A program made the position numbers and the translations under genes. Below, one piece after another: positions 1 to 10,846 of a stretch of DNA of 64,000 nt. The stretch's first letter is position 1; the number at the start of each line of letters is the position of its first letter. The notes under the pieces are model-generated. The model was not told the origin of the DNA, ran no database searches, and saw nothing but the letters and a program-made list of their open reading frames with translations. Where the stretch lies: positions 11,997,038 to 12,061,037 of the forward strand of contig OX375875.1 of NCBI GenBank assembly GCA_947359465.1, written 5' to 3'. Origin of the DNA: Metellina segmentata. Lineage: Eukaryota; Arthropoda; Arachnida; Araneae; Tetragnathidae.

Positions 1-253
1 AAATAAGTTGGAAGTTAATATTTGTAATGTTGGATTTGCAAAACTCGAAGTTTGTTGTTTTAATTTGTCTTTCCAGGTGTCATTGAAGACTTTCCTTCCT
101 GGGGGGGGGGCTAAGTGTTTTACGTCAAACCCATATTCCTTTACATTCTGTTTTACCGTTACTGGTTGCAAAAAATGACCACTGGGCTTTTAGTTGAAAG
201 TCCTTTTCATGCAGACACAGATTAATGAAGTTGTATTTATTTTTATATTGCCC

Positions 254-281
254 AGAGAGAGAGAGAGAGAGAGAGAGAGAA
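254..281. repeat. (GA)n microsatellite
   Basis: About 14 uninterrupted AG dinucleotides. A short open frame reads through it as an Arg-Glu run, which is an artefact of the repeat. Confidence 0.95.
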
Positions 282-1978
282 CATCCATCACTGAAGTAGT
301 GAATGTTTGCTATGTGGGTAGTTCTTTCAGTAAGGTAGTTACAGTTTTTTGGATCTCATACACCATACTCGCGTCATGTTTAAGGTCATCAAATTTGATA
401 CAAAGAGGTAAATTCAGTTTTTTATTGCTTGCATCATTGAAGTGAATGAATAATGACAGGATGAATAGTGCATGAATCTGAGGTCCAGTGGTATCCTTGC
501 CTCTTTTTGTATTGTGAAAGTATAATTTTCACTAAAATCCAGAGATAACAGCTGTATTTAGGGAAACTGTTTCCTTTAAACTTTTAATAAATGAATCTTG
601 TGATTTAGCAATGTATGAATGAGGTATTGACCTGTTCAGTTTTTCTACTTAGTTATCACTAACCTCATGAACTGAGCTCGAGCACCCTATCATTTCAGTT
701 CGATCAGTCAAAACCCACTGATTGTACTCGAAAGGGTCTTCATCATTATAGTTCACAAATTTTGACTGTAAAAACTGGACAAGGCTATATTTTTATGGGC
801 ACTTGTCGCAATGCCTTAGCATACATTATTTTACCTTCACAACCAATATACGAAAAAGGTCTTTGTAATCCTCTTCAATACCTGCTCAGTGAATCAATAA
901 AATCACATTTTGATGTATTGTGCAAACATACACTAAGTGTGTGCTAGTGGCACCAGCCAAAACACACCATATCAGGTACTAATCAAAATTGAAGACACAT
1001 CTTTTTTGTCACAGCTTGAGTGTATTTATTGCTTATAATATTTCTCTTGAAATAAGTTACAGTGTTAGTGAGTTGACTAGTTTAGAACTAGTTTTTAAAA
1101 CTAAATTTAAATTGTAATGTAATTTTATTTACTTTAATTAGACCTAATTGTTGAAAATAAAGAAATTAATTATCTTATTTCTAAATAATCTCAAGATATA
1201 ATTGTGGATAACCTATTTTAAAACATTTTTTTTGTACACAAACACACAGGCCTGATTAACAATATTAATTACATTATATTACTTTAATAATTTTAAATTT
1301 GTGTTAGCTTTGTCTCATTTTATTTGCAATTGGTTGATATGTGACATTTGTAGTTAAAATTTTACGTGTTCTAAAATTTTAACTTTAACTGAACGTTTTT
1401 AAGAAAATTAGTGAGTCAAGTGATTTCTATCTTAAAATGAGAAAAAATAATAAAGGAGTGAAAAAACCATTCATTTTATTTTTCCATGTGGTAGAGCATA
1501 TCTTTTAGAACAAGAATACAAAAAAAAAATTTTTTATTGTCCTTAACCCTTTTGAAGATAATCCACTTAGCGTAGAACTCGCCATTTTATTTTTAAAATC
1601 TTTAAATAGAACTTTGGAATTTTTTTCTGACTATGTATAAGATACTTGCAGGTATAATTTATTTTTTTTCTGGATTCCTTACATATTGATGTAAACTCTT
1701 AAAAAATTTCATCATCATTGGTTCATAAACAAGGGAGATATAATTTATTTTCTATAAAAAACAAGTTTGGTTTCCTCCGTCTGTGATTGATAAAAACCAG
1801 AAAATTCCAAAAACTTTAACAGGCATTAAAACATAAGACATTTGAGATAGAGCAAAAAAAATTTATACGTGTTCTTAAATCCATAAAAGGAACAAACATG
1901 CTAAGTTTCATCAAAATCTGAGACCATGGGTGTCGGACCCTGGTTGAACTGACGTGGAATGACCCTGTAGCATGTATA

Positions 1979-2026
1979 TTGCTCGAGATCAAGAAGGTGG
2001 TTCATTTTTTTCCATGACTGTTCATT
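1979..2026 (+). repeat. dispersed repeat fragment, copy 1
   Basis: The segment reads roughly attgctcgaRatcaRaRaggtgg, then a T-run, then ccRtgactg. It recurs at about 45,888-45,945 in the same orientation. Shared sequence at this distance indicates an interspersed repeat, but the family cannot be told from these fragments. Confidence 0.5.
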
Positions 2027-2034
2027 ATATCTAG

Positions 2035-3320
2035 AATTACATAGCTGTTTTAAAAATATGTAAGACAAAAAGAAACATTTAATTTATGCAATAGAAAACG
2101 CAGTTTTCGAACTCGAATTGTACTTTTTTGAAATATGTATAAATGTGTGAAATAATTAATAACATCTCTGAAACTCAGATCCTATAATCCTGCAATAAAT
2201 TGTTAGGATGTCTCCGAAACACAAAAAGCAGCAGTGGGTGCTAAATCCTCCACTATCGGGATAAAAAACACTGGAAACCCGGAAATTTCGCAACACAAAC
2301 CGCAACTGATCAAAACCCGAACACCGCATCAAAAACAACCATAATTCCTACACCTAACTAAACGAAAAATAAATTTTAATCTAGTTATACTATATGTTGT
2401 AGCTAAATTACTACTTAAAAGTGTGAAAAAACAAGGCTCTTACTAATACATTTCCTTGAAATAAAATTAAATTTTTCAGTTCACGCAAAATGAAATGGCA
2501 TTTAAAAACTCAGAATGCGTATTTTGATCTGCAAATATTTGAAATAATTTACAGTAACTTCTGTCTGAACTGCTTTAGTACATTAAGCAATTTATTATTA
2601 CTGTCCTATTTTCTCATGTAGGAAAACTTTATCTTGTTTGACAAACCGAACTACAAACTATTTTTATGTTTCATTATCCTCTAATAAATTGTTACGACCA
2701 GTATCGGGAACAGACAACACGCACACACAAAGCAACAATCGGTGCTCAATCTTCTAGAATTGTGAAAAAAGATCGTGACAAATAAAAGATATCAAGACAT
2801 GTTTTCCCGGAAAATTCGCCACAAAAGCCACTTTTCACCGAAACCTGAACATCGCGTCAAAACTGCTCATAACTCCATCTTACGATGAAGGAAAAAGTGG
2901 CTGATTACGGGAAGGACATGAAAATAAAATGTAAGAATTTAAAATACCAAAAAAACGCCGAACTACCGGTCAAGTGGTTATGATGTTGGCTTCTTGATCG
3001 GAAGGCTCCTGGATCGAATCCGGGATCAGTGCATGGATATAAATTGTGATGTCCTATGTTCGGAGCAATGATGCCCGCCATTGGGTGCTCCTTCACAAAT
3101 GGCTATCACTTCCGGCCTTGCAGTATATGGATTGAATTCCAAAATACACACAGAGCCATATAAAAAAAATACCAAACTAAAGTTAATTATGTAACATGTT
3201 ATAGTTATATAACTACTTTAAAAGTATGTAAGATTAAAGAAACTTCATAATCGTGTTATAAACCAAATTAAATACTAAATTTACGCAAAAAACAATGGAG
3301 TTTAGAACTCTCTCTCTCTC
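2035..3320 (+). repeat. diverged ~485-bp tandem repeat array, left part
   Basis: Related blocks recur in the same order: a 'cctctaataaattgtta' block (near 2,181, 2,671, 9,815, 10,295), a 'cggtgctaaatct' block, an 'acatgttttcccggaaa' block and a 'taactacttaaaagt' block. Spacing is about 480-490 bp once insertions are discounted. Units differ by many substitutions, so the array is old. A SINE lies in the second unit, and the third unit is split by a SINE and two Helitrons before the array resumes at 9,753. Confidence 0.7.
2955..3175 (+). mobile_element. tRNA-derived SINE, family II
   Basis: A tRNA-like head is visible: an A-box-like segment (caagtggttatgatgttgg, about 2,971-2,989) and a B box close to GGTTCGAATCC (ggatcgaatccggg, about 3,012-3,025). 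The body (ttgggtgctccttcacaaatggc, then cttccggccttgcag) matches the minus-strand copy at about 18,365-18,585. It does not match the body of the more numerous family I. It sits inside a unit of the ~485-bp array. Confidence 0.7.
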
Positions 3321-3322
3321 AG

Positions 3323-3532
3323 GTATGTAGGTAGGTATTTTAATAAACATAGTCCTGGAACACTATAACGGGCTATTGACTACGGTCCGGGATCAATCCC
3401 CCAAGGAAAATATCCGAAGACAACACCAACTAATTTTCAACCAAGGTCAGATGACGAGGCAACACCTGAGCTAGCACACCACTCTCTCAACTTCCACAAC
3501 ACCTTATCGTCACAACAGATTTTATATCACAA
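3323..3532 (-). mobile_element. SINE family I, 3' portion, split by Helitron A
   Basis: Read on the minus strand, this is the body and tail of family I: the TACC-type tail (here gtaggtaggtatttta), then the cgggctattgac / cggtccgggatcaatccc block and the 'gtcagatgacgaggcaacacctgagct' block. It stops at the left edge of Helitron A. The likely head continues at 5,207. Confidence 0.7.
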
Positions 3533-4043
3533 CTAGCAAAATACCCGACCTTACTCGGTTTGAATTGGTTTACTCTAGATTGAAGAGATAATCAAAATAT
3601 ATAATAACTTACGTTTTTTGTAGAATAAAAATTTATTTTAACACCTTTCGCCATTTTTATATTTTCTACAACTTACTTTGGACACAAATCCTACACATGC
3701 ATATCCATTCATGTAATACATTTCGCATACATCGCACAATTGCTGTATGACAAAGCTACAAAATTACGAAAGGTGATACTAAGGTTAGTACTATAAAAGA
3801 CGACTTATAGGAAGATTTGGAATTCCCTTTCTTAAGTTCTTTTGATATTCAACTCAATTAATTAAAATTACGATTTACGGCGAGTGTTCTCGCACTCATA
3901 GTCAACAAAACAATATTTTTTTACTTGTGGCACTCTTGCCTCCGGTATGCGACATTGTGAAATTTTGCAATCTTATCCCGTCATTATAACAACGAATTTT
4001 TTAATGTTTGAAAAGTTCTAGTTCGGAATTTTTAAACATTATT

Positions 4044-4190
4044 ATTCTTTCAATAACGCCATTATTCTTTCATTAACGGCATTATTCTTTCAATAACGGC
4101 ATTATTCTTTCAATAACGGCATTATTCTTTCAATAACGGCATTATTCTTTAAATAACGGCATTATTCTTTCAATAATGGCATAACTACAT
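4044..4190. repeat. 20-bp tandem repeat inside Helitron A
   Basis: About seven copies of attattctttcaataacggc with scattered substitutions. The paralogous Helitron B has about five copies at 8,598-8,700, so copy number has changed since the two separated. Confidence 0.9.
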
Positions 4191-5040
4191 TTAAAATTTA
4201 CTGAAAATTTATACTGACTTATCCAACATTTAAAAGTCTAATACTTTGTGGTTGCTGTTGCGTGTGATGAGAAGGAAAACACATTTATTAAAATAATAAG
4301 TATTTAAAACAAGAAACAGCGAAATAAAACAAAATAAAAGATGGTGCAAAAAATTGTTCTAAAGATATTAATTTGTGATTCAATTTTATATCTTGATCTC
4401 GCACAGTTGCCACAACTTACAACTAAAAGTGTACAAAATTTAGAAATGTGAAATTAATTCAAAGCGAAAGAACCAGAAAATATCACTGCTCGCGCGATCT
4501 TGTTCATTCTCGTTTCGTTGAAAAATATCGTCTGTCCCAAATATTCGGAAATCGTTTTCATTGCGCAAAGAATAAAAATAAGACTCGAAATAAATAAAGT
4601 AACAGAGATGAAATTCCATAAAAAAAATAATTTTTTGAAGAATAATTACTTTTCTGCAGTACTGGTAAAGCAATCGAAGTAATCGTAATATTCAATAGAC
4701 ATTCCAATTTTTCCAAAACTACCAAATTATGGTTGATTTAAGTATACTTACTCAGGTGTTTTAGCATGAAACTCAACTAAATATAACAATAAATAAATGT
4801 TTAATATTGCATTCACTAAACTAATAGATAATGTATAAAATAAAATACAATGCAATCAAATATCTGGAATACAATTCATGTGATGTCTACACAAACACAC
4901 TAACACAAAATCGAGCATAGAACAGAAAGACGGACAGACAGACTTTCGCAACCAATGCCACTCTCTAAACGAAGATAAGTACTCACTGTATGCAAATTTC
5001 CATGAAAATATCTTAAGGCGTGTGGACGTGTATAGGGCAC

Positions 5041-5061
5041 AACATACAGACAGATAGACAG

Positions 5062-5092
<31 letters not shown>
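5041..5092. repeat. (GACA)n microsatellite in Helitron A
   Basis: A cagacagacagac tract near the Helitron 5' end (minus orientation). The tract in copy B (about 9,560-9,640) is longer. Short open frames across it give Cys-Leu-Ser-Val or Asp-Arg-Gln-Thr runs, which are not proteins. Confidence 0.9.
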
Positions 5093-5206
5093 CCAAACGA
5101 GAAAAAGGCGGATTCGGCATCAGAAGGGTCCAAAACGGATAGAAAACTTGAAATGGGTCGAAAATATTGAATGTACAAACAAACACTCCATTCTTATTTA
5201 TATAGA

Positions 5207-5300
5207 TAGATTTGAGCCCCCAGACAACAGCTCCCTTGGCACACGACGTTCTTTGGTTACATCGAACTCGCAACACTTGGATTACCAATCCGATGATCTT
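5207..5300 (-). mobile_element. probable SINE head, separated from 3,323-3,532 by Helitron A
   Basis: On the minus strand there is a tRNA-like head: an A-box-like cggattggtaatccaagtg segment and a degenerate B box (gcgagttcgatgt). It abuts the right edge of Helitron A, whose left edge abuts a minus-strand SINE body. The simplest reading is one SINE split by the Helitron. The head is diverged, so the assignment is moderate. Confidence 0.5.
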
Positions 5301-6123
5301 CAAACCGGTATAACGTGGAAAGAACGTAGATTAGGACTCTGAATTCATTTTTCAAAATATAAATTTTTAAAATAATAAAATTAACATCTCACATAAAACG
5401 ATCAATATAATATCTCTCAGATTTATATTGTACTAGCAAAATACCCGACCTTACTCGGTTTGAATTGGTTTACTCTAGATTGAAGAGATAATCAAAATAT
5501 ATAATGACTTACGTCTTTTGTAGAATAAAAATTTATTTTAACATCTTTCGCCATCGTTATATTTTCTACAACTTACTTTGGACACAAATCCTACACATGC
5601 ATATCCATTCATGTAATACATTTCACATACATCGCACAATTGAAGAGCTGAGTGGATGAACATGTTAAGTGACATTTTTAAAAAAATGGAGATTTCCGGG
5701 TAAAAGAACATGTTAAGGACTGCATTAAATAATGGACGGTCATTGGTTCTGCCAATTCTTATTATAAGGCGGTTTTCAGTAGAAGAACATGTTATGTACA
5801 CGGCTTTCTGTTATTTCATTTGTGGAAGAACATGTCAAGGGCACTTACCATCTTCTTCCACAAGAAATGCGTTCACCTTGAGTAACATAACATCTTCTTC
5901 CACTATATCGGTTGTCCGATATGCTGAAGTTTGCTCGGCCATAAAGTTCCTTCAGCAATTTAGCTCAAAGTGTTAGGCTTAAAAAGGGCGAGAACGTCTG
6001 TAACAAGAGTGTGTAGCGACTCGCCAAAAGGGTGCTCCGACAAAGGAGGGACGAATTGGCGCGCGGGAATTAGCTCCGCTAGGGTAATATTGTAACTTTG
6101 TTGGTCCACTTCCTCTTTTGGGA

Positions 6124-6455
6124 GCCGAATAAACGGTATAGTGGTTAGGTATTAGCCTCTAGATCGGAAGGTTCTTGGTTCGAATCCGGATTTGGCATGG
6201 ATGTTTGTAAGCACATGGTGTAGACGCAGCTGGTGCACCTTAAATCTGTCGTGGCCGAAAGTCCTCATGTTGACGTAGTGTGGTAGTTTGGAGAATGGGG
6301 TGCCAGCTCAGGTGTTGCCTCGTCATCTGACCGTGGTTCAAAATTACGAGGTGTTGTCCGCGGATCTTTCCTTAAGGGATTGATCCCGGACCGTCGTCAA
6401 TAGCCCGTTGTGTGCTTCTCTAGTGCGACGTTAATTAAAAAATTACCAATTATTT
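6124..6455 (+). mobile_element. tRNA-derived SINE family I, full length
   Basis: A-box-like TAGTGGTTAGG at about 6,139-6,149 and B box GGTTCGAATCC at 6,177-6,187 give a Pol III promoter. A body follows with gtgcaccttaaatctgtcg, tcatctgaccgtggttca and gggattgatcccggaccg blocks, ending in gacgttaattaaaaaattacc. The target duplication is CTCTTTTGGGA (6,113-6,123) against CTCTTTTGGAA (6,456-6,466). This is one of the most complete copies of the family in the window, and it inserted into the DUF7869 transposon. Confidence 0.85.
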
Positions 6456-6667
6456 CTCTTTTGGAAAGTTGTTCCCAGCTTTCAGATATTTTATTTCTAT
6501 TCAGAGGAGTGGCAACATCTGTAACTGTTAAAATCTCTATGGAACACCTTTTTTATTTTACTTGCATAGTATAGTTTACATCACACTAAAAAAATAGAGA
6601 GAGCTAAGCATAGCTCCTCAAGTGTAAAGTGCTTTTTACGTGTATTTGGAGTTAGTAAGTGCAAACG

Positions 6668-7640
6668 ATGTCTCAACAGTTTAAAGTTGCTGAGTGTACT
6701 TTTAGGGAAATATTTTCTTCCAAGTTTAATTTATCTTTTGGTCATCCTCGAAGTGATACATGTAGTACTTGTTCGAGAGGTTAACACTAGTTATGTGGAA
6801 AGCTAGGAACGAGTGTTCGAAATGCAGAACTAGACAAGCAGTTCGATAAACAGACTTCAAGTGACGTCGCATATATTACACTTGACTTACAGCAAACCTT
6901 GCCGCTCCCAAAACTTAGTGTGAGTAAGGCTTTCTATCTTAGGCAAATGTGGTTTTATAATATCGGAGTGCACATCGTTACTGAGTCAAAAGAAGCTCCG
7001 TCCTCATTTCTTGAACTTGGACTGTAGATGTTGCATGTCGAGGAAGTATTGAGGTGGCTAGTTCCCTTTTGACCCTCCTAGAATTCGACGATTCTTTGAA
7101 GAGTAAAGATCACCTTATTATTTGGACAGACTCTTGTTCGGGCTAAAACAAGAATTCCACCATGCTATTTATTCCTTTACCAATATCTGATTTTTAAAGG
7201 ATATTTCAAAGTGATTGAACACAAATTTCCTGAAGTGGGTCATTCATATCTTGATAGCGATCGAGATTTTGGAAGAATCGAAAATAAATTAAGGAAACAT
7301 GAATTTCTTCCTGACCTCTACCGTAGTATCATACGGAAAAGTGGCAGAACCATTGCGTCACCGATATGACATCTCACTGTAGAAAGTTACATGCTATCCA
7401 AAATAAGATGAAGCTGATAAATCGTAAAAAGAAAGTCATCAACGAAAAAGTGGCATTTAGAGACTAAGTGAAATGGATTCGGGTAGAAGAGTTCGTTTCG
7501 TACCTGTACAAGGACTGCCATGATCCAAATACACCGTTCAAAAAAGTTGAATTGCTGAAAAAAATCGGAATGGTAGAACATATGTCGATGAAGATAATAT
7601 AGAAATGGAAAGGACATCGGAAAATAGAGGAAAGCTAACA
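6668..7640 (+). pseudogene. DUF7869-type transposase pseudogene
   Basis: Reading across three frames recovers motifs typical of insect DUF7869 proteins, which are thought to be transposon-borne. In order: FNLSFGHPRSDTCSTC (from 6,724); LPLPKLSVSKAFYLRQMWFY and IGVHIVTES (about 6,900-6,990); CRGSIEVASSLL, then IWTDSCSG (about 7,035-7,143); and FPEVGHSYLDSDRDFGRIE (about 7,228-7,285) with RDxVKWIRVEEF and YLYKD further on. The Cys pair may bind metal, and TDSCSG lies where the family has a conserved Asp. Stops at 6,780 and 7,144 and several frameshifts kill the frame. The family is recognised from memory of its motifs, not by search. Confidence 0.75.
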
Positions 7641-8597
7641 CTAGAAAAGATTGATAAATTACAACGGCAGCTTCCTTACATTAGAAATGAGTTTCCATAT
7701 ATTTCTATGAATATTTAATTCAAAAAGAGAAATATTAAGGATTTATTAACTTTTAATGATTTTGCAATTGAATGCATAGATTTTACAATGATTTTTGCGT
7801 TATGGTTTTGCGAAATGATTTTGCGCATATTCACAAAATAAAATAAACTTCTTAAATAAAATTTTTTATTTTCATTTTCTTTCACAAACTGTGCTAACAA
7901 ATATATCTTTAATATTACAAAATTTGGATGAATCATTAGTCTACCTTACATCCTTAATTGTGTGCATTTCATGAACAAAGTAATCATAATGATAATATAG
8001 AGTCGGTTATGCCACATAACATGTTCTTCCACAAAATTAGAACCATTTCCTTGATATGTGAATGGAAAAAGATGTTATGTGCGACAAAATGTGGAAAATT
8101 ATCTCTAATCAGACAAACTACATGGCCTACGACTACGTGAATGAAATCACGATTTTTTGAACGTTATTTCTTCATAACATGGCCGGAAAAACAGGAAATA
8201 AGTGAACTGATAAAAAAGGGCATCCTGTTAACTTTAAAGCTGATTATCTCAAATTTACTAAATTGTCCCTTAACATGTTCATCTACTCAGCTCTTCAATT
8301 GCTGTTTGACAAAGTTACAAAATGACGAAAGGTGATACTAAGGTTACTACTATAAAAGACGATTTATAGGAAGATTTGGAATTCCCTTTCTTAAGTTCTT
8401 TTCATTATCAACTCAATTAATTAAAATTACGATTTACGGCGAGTGCTCTCGCACTCATAGTCAACAAAACAATATTTTTTTTACTTGTGGCACTCTTGCC
8501 TCCGGTATGCAACATTGTGAAATTTTGCAATCTTCTCCTGTCATTATTACAACGAATTTTTTAATGTTGGAAAAAGTTCCAGTTTGGATTAATAAAC

Positions 8598-8700
8598 ATT
8601 ATTATTATTTCAATAACGGCATTATTGTTTAAATAACGGCATCATTCTTTAAATAACGGCATTATTCTTTAAATAACGGCATCATTCTTTCAATAATGGC
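8598..8700. repeat. 20-bp tandem repeat inside Helitron B
   Basis: About five copies of attattctttaaataacggc, the counterpart of the seven-copy tract in Helitron A. Confidence 0.85.
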
Positions 8701-9559
8701 ATAACTACACTTAAAATTTACTGAAAATTTATACTGACTTACCTAACATTTTTAAGTCTAATACTTTGTGGTGCTGTTGCGTGTGATGAGAAGGAAAACA
8801 CATTTATTAAAATAATAAATATTTAAAACAGGAAACAGCGAAGTAGAACAAAATAAAAGATGTCGCAAAAAATTGTTCTAAAGATATTAATTTGTGATTC
8901 AATTTTATCTCTTGATCTCGCACAGTTGCCACAACTTACAACTAAAAGTGTACAAAATTTAGAAATGTGAAATTAATTCAGAGCGAAAGAACCAGAAAAA
9001 ATATCACTGCTCGCGCGATCTTGTTCATTCTCGTTTCATTGAAAAATATCGTCTGTCCCAAATATTAGGAAATCGTTTTCATTGCGCAAAGAATAAAAAT
9101 AAGACTCGAAATAAATGAAGTATCAGAGATGAAATTCCATAAAAAAAAATATTTTGAAGAATAATTACTTTTTTAGCACAGTACTGGTAAAGCAATCGAA
9201 GTAATCGTAATATTCAATAGGCATTCCAATTTTTCCAAAACTACCAAATTATGGTTGATTTAAGTATACTTACTCAGGTGTTTTAGCATGAAACTCAACT
9301 AAATATGACAATAAAGAAATGTTTAATATTGTATTCACTAAACTAATAGATAATGTATAAAATAAAATTCAATGCAATCAAATATCTGGAATACAATTCA
9401 TGTGATGTCTACACAAACACAAAATCGAGCATAGAACAGAAAGACGGACAGACAGACTTTCGCAACCAATGCCACTCACTAAATGAAGATAAGTACTCAC
9501 TGTATGCAAATTTTCATGAAAATATCTTAAACCGCGTGGACGTGTATAGGGCACAACAT

Positions 9560-9640
9560 ACAGACAGTCAGACAGACAGACAGACAGACAGACAGACGGA
9601 CAGACAGACAGACAGACGGACAGACAGACAGACAGACACC
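9560..9640. repeat. (GACA)n microsatellite in Helitron B
   Basis: A cagacagacagacagacgg tract, longer than its counterpart in Helitron A. Confidence 0.9.
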
Positions 9641-9752
9641 AAACGAGAAAAAGGCGGATTCGGCATCAGAAGGGTCCAAAACGGATAGAAAACTTGAAAT
9701 GGGTCGAAAATATTGAATGTACAAACAAACACTCCATTCTTATTTATATAGA

Positions 9753-10450
9753 TTATTTGTATGTATCAAAACACGATCGAGAGTGGCAAACCACATACTA
9801 TTTTTATAGATCTCACATTCATCTAATATATTGCTACCAAAAGTCTTTGGAATAGACGATGCAGAAATCGGTGCTAAATCTCTCATAATAGGGATACAAC
9901 ATCCTGACACTGTCCAAATCAAGTTTTCGAAAATATTCGCTCCACAGTCAGCTTTTCATCGAAACAAAATCGCATCAAAACGCCCCTCTTACGAAATAAA
10001 ATAAAAATACTAATCTAAAGCTAGTTATGTAACATGTTATAGTTACATAACTAATTTAAAAGTACGTCAAATTAAATAGATTTTGCACTCTAGTTAAAAA
10101 CTAAGTGAAATTTTCTAACTACCGAAAAAACAACGGAGTTTAGAATTTCGATTTCGAAATGTAAGAAGAAAATAACATTCATGAAACAGAAAAAGCAATT
10201 AATTTAATATCACTCAGATAAATTAATTTCGTGTAGTAAAATACGATCTAGCGTGGCAAACCGAGCCACAAACTATTTTTAGATTTCATAATCCTCTAAC
10301 AAATTGCTAATAAAAGTCTGGGGAACTGATGAAACAGCAGTCGGTGCTAAATCTCCCAGATCGGGATAAAAGATCCTGACACTGTCCAAAACATGTTTTC
10401 CCGGAAACTTCGCCTCTCACAAGCCGCTACTCCTCCCACCGAAGCAGAAC
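9753..10450 (+). repeat. diverged ~485-bp tandem repeat array, right part
   Basis: The interrupted unit resumes directly after Helitron B (cacgatcgagagtggcaaacc). A further unit starts at about 10,230 (tacgatctagcgtggcaaacc). Both carry the same cggtgctaaatctc and ttttcccgg/aaaatattcgc blocks as the units at 2,140-2,890. The array ends at the CpG-rich segment. Confidence 0.7.
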
Positions 10451-10469
10451 CTAACGAAACGAAATAAAT

Positions 10470-10745
10470 GAAAGATCTCATATTTCTCTCACCTCCTCCC
10501 TGTCACTCCGAGCACTCTTCCCTCTCTCTCTTTTTTCCTTTTCCTGATCCCAAACTAACAGGTAGGCGGACGGGACCGACCTGCGCGCGTGCGCGTCAGC
10601 GTATCTGCTCCCTGATTGGAAATTGAGTGCAGAGCGGGGGGAGACGCAGAACAAACAAAACGATATCCAGCAGACGGTTATCCGGGACCGGAGCGACACA
10701 CTTTCAGACCCGCTGCCGGACTCAGCGGCGGTAGGAGCCAGTTCG
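10470..10745 (+). promoter_or_regulatory. CpG-rich island with CCAAT box, candidate promoter
   Basis: Base composition changes sharply from AT-rich to CpG-rich. A gcgcgcgtgcgcgtc run (about 10,583-10,597) resembles NRF-1-type sites. CTGATTGG (about 10,612-10,619) is a perfect inverted CCAAT/NF-Y core. No TATA box is evident. This suits a TATA-less housekeeping promoter firing to the right, but no transcript evidence is available. Orientation and function are inference. Confidence 0.4.
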
Positions 10746-10846
10746 ATGAAAGCAGCCGAAGAAGTGTGTGGTCTTTCGAAGATCGAAACGTCCGGGAGAG
10801 TCTTGAAGTTCCGTCATCCGGCACCGGCTGTTCAGCTTTTGTCACC
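10746..10846 (+). CDS. candidate first coding exon, unrecognised protein
   Basis: From ATG at 10,746 an open frame of 33 codons plus two bases runs to the splice donor CACC|GTAAGC (GT at 10,847). The peptide begins MKAAEEVCGLSKIETSGR and continues with a Pro-rich FRHPAPAV segment. Reading on without splicing meets a stop immediately (TAA at 10,848). The start context (TTCG before ATG) is weak. Evidence is composition, the donor and the CpG-rich setting. The family is not recognised and no downstream exon was found; the following 7 kb is satellite, which would have to lie in an intron. It could instead be non-coding. Confidence 0.3.

Larger units (their letters stand above)
1..2034. other. AT-rich intergenic or intronic stretch
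   Basis: No open frame here resembles a known protein. The stretch is AT-rich, with a poly-G run at about 101-110 and a GA microsatellite at 254-281. Its last part, about 1,880-2,030, has the texture of a decayed transposon end: a 'gaactgacgtggaatgaccc' block at about 1,949-1,968, followed by a segment that recurs near 45,890. Confidence 0.6.
3533..5206 (-). mobile_element. Non-autonomous Helitron, copy A
   Basis: Termini fit a Helitron read on the minus strand. The 5' end is TCTATATAAATAAGAATGG (plus-strand right edge at 5,206). The 3' end is CTAG (plus-strand 3,533-3,536), preceded by a short GC hairpin formed by acccgacc/ggtcgggt-type sequence. The flanking bases are A and T, as expected for insertion into an AT dinucleotide. 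A second copy with the same ends lies at 5,433-9,752. No Rep/helicase coding is visible. Inside are a 20-bp tandem repeat and a (GACA)n tract. It acts as the uninterrupted reference for the insertion in copy B. Confidence 0.75.
5643..8295 (+). mobile_element. TIR DNA transposon with DUF7869-type transposase remnant
   Basis: Terminal inverted repeats of about 30 bp begin AAGAGCTGAGTRGATGAACA at both ends. CAATTG flanks the element on both sides (5,637-5,642 and 8,296-8,301) and occurs once at the empty site in Helitron A, so it is probably a 6-bp target duplication, though the palindromic site makes the exact length ambiguous. The motif GAACATGTTA is repeated near both ends (about 5,658, 5,707, 5,785, 5,828; inverted at about 8,020 and 8,270). 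A SINE is nested at 6,124-6,455. The coding part (6,668-7,640) is broken by stops and frameshifts, so this copy is dead. Confidence 0.8.
5433..9752 (-). mobile_element. Non-autonomous Helitron, copy B, with nested transposon
   Basis: It has the same termini as copy A (CTAG at 5,433-5,436; minus-strand 5' TCTATATAAATAAG ending at 9,752), again flanked by A and T. Outside the insert at 5,643-8,295 the two copies align almost base for base. The insertion point is clear: copy A reads cgcacaattgctgt without interruption, while copy B carries 2.65 kb between two CAATTG copies. Confidence 0.8.

Noticed and set aside
3301..3345. Short regularly repeated CT/TAGG units, considered as a CRISPR-like or telomere-like array
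   Set aside because: The tagg/tacc units are the simple tails of SINE family I copies, seen at several loci.
6139..6187. A and B boxes considered as a functional tRNA gene
   Set aside because: There is no cloverleaf closing stem and the segment runs into the SINE body; the same head occurs in many copies.
9353..9724. Long frames with Asp-Arg-Gln-Thr or Cys-Leu-Ser-Val repeats
   Set aside because: They are translations of the (GACA)n microsatellite within the Helitron; the same happens at 4,900-5,303.
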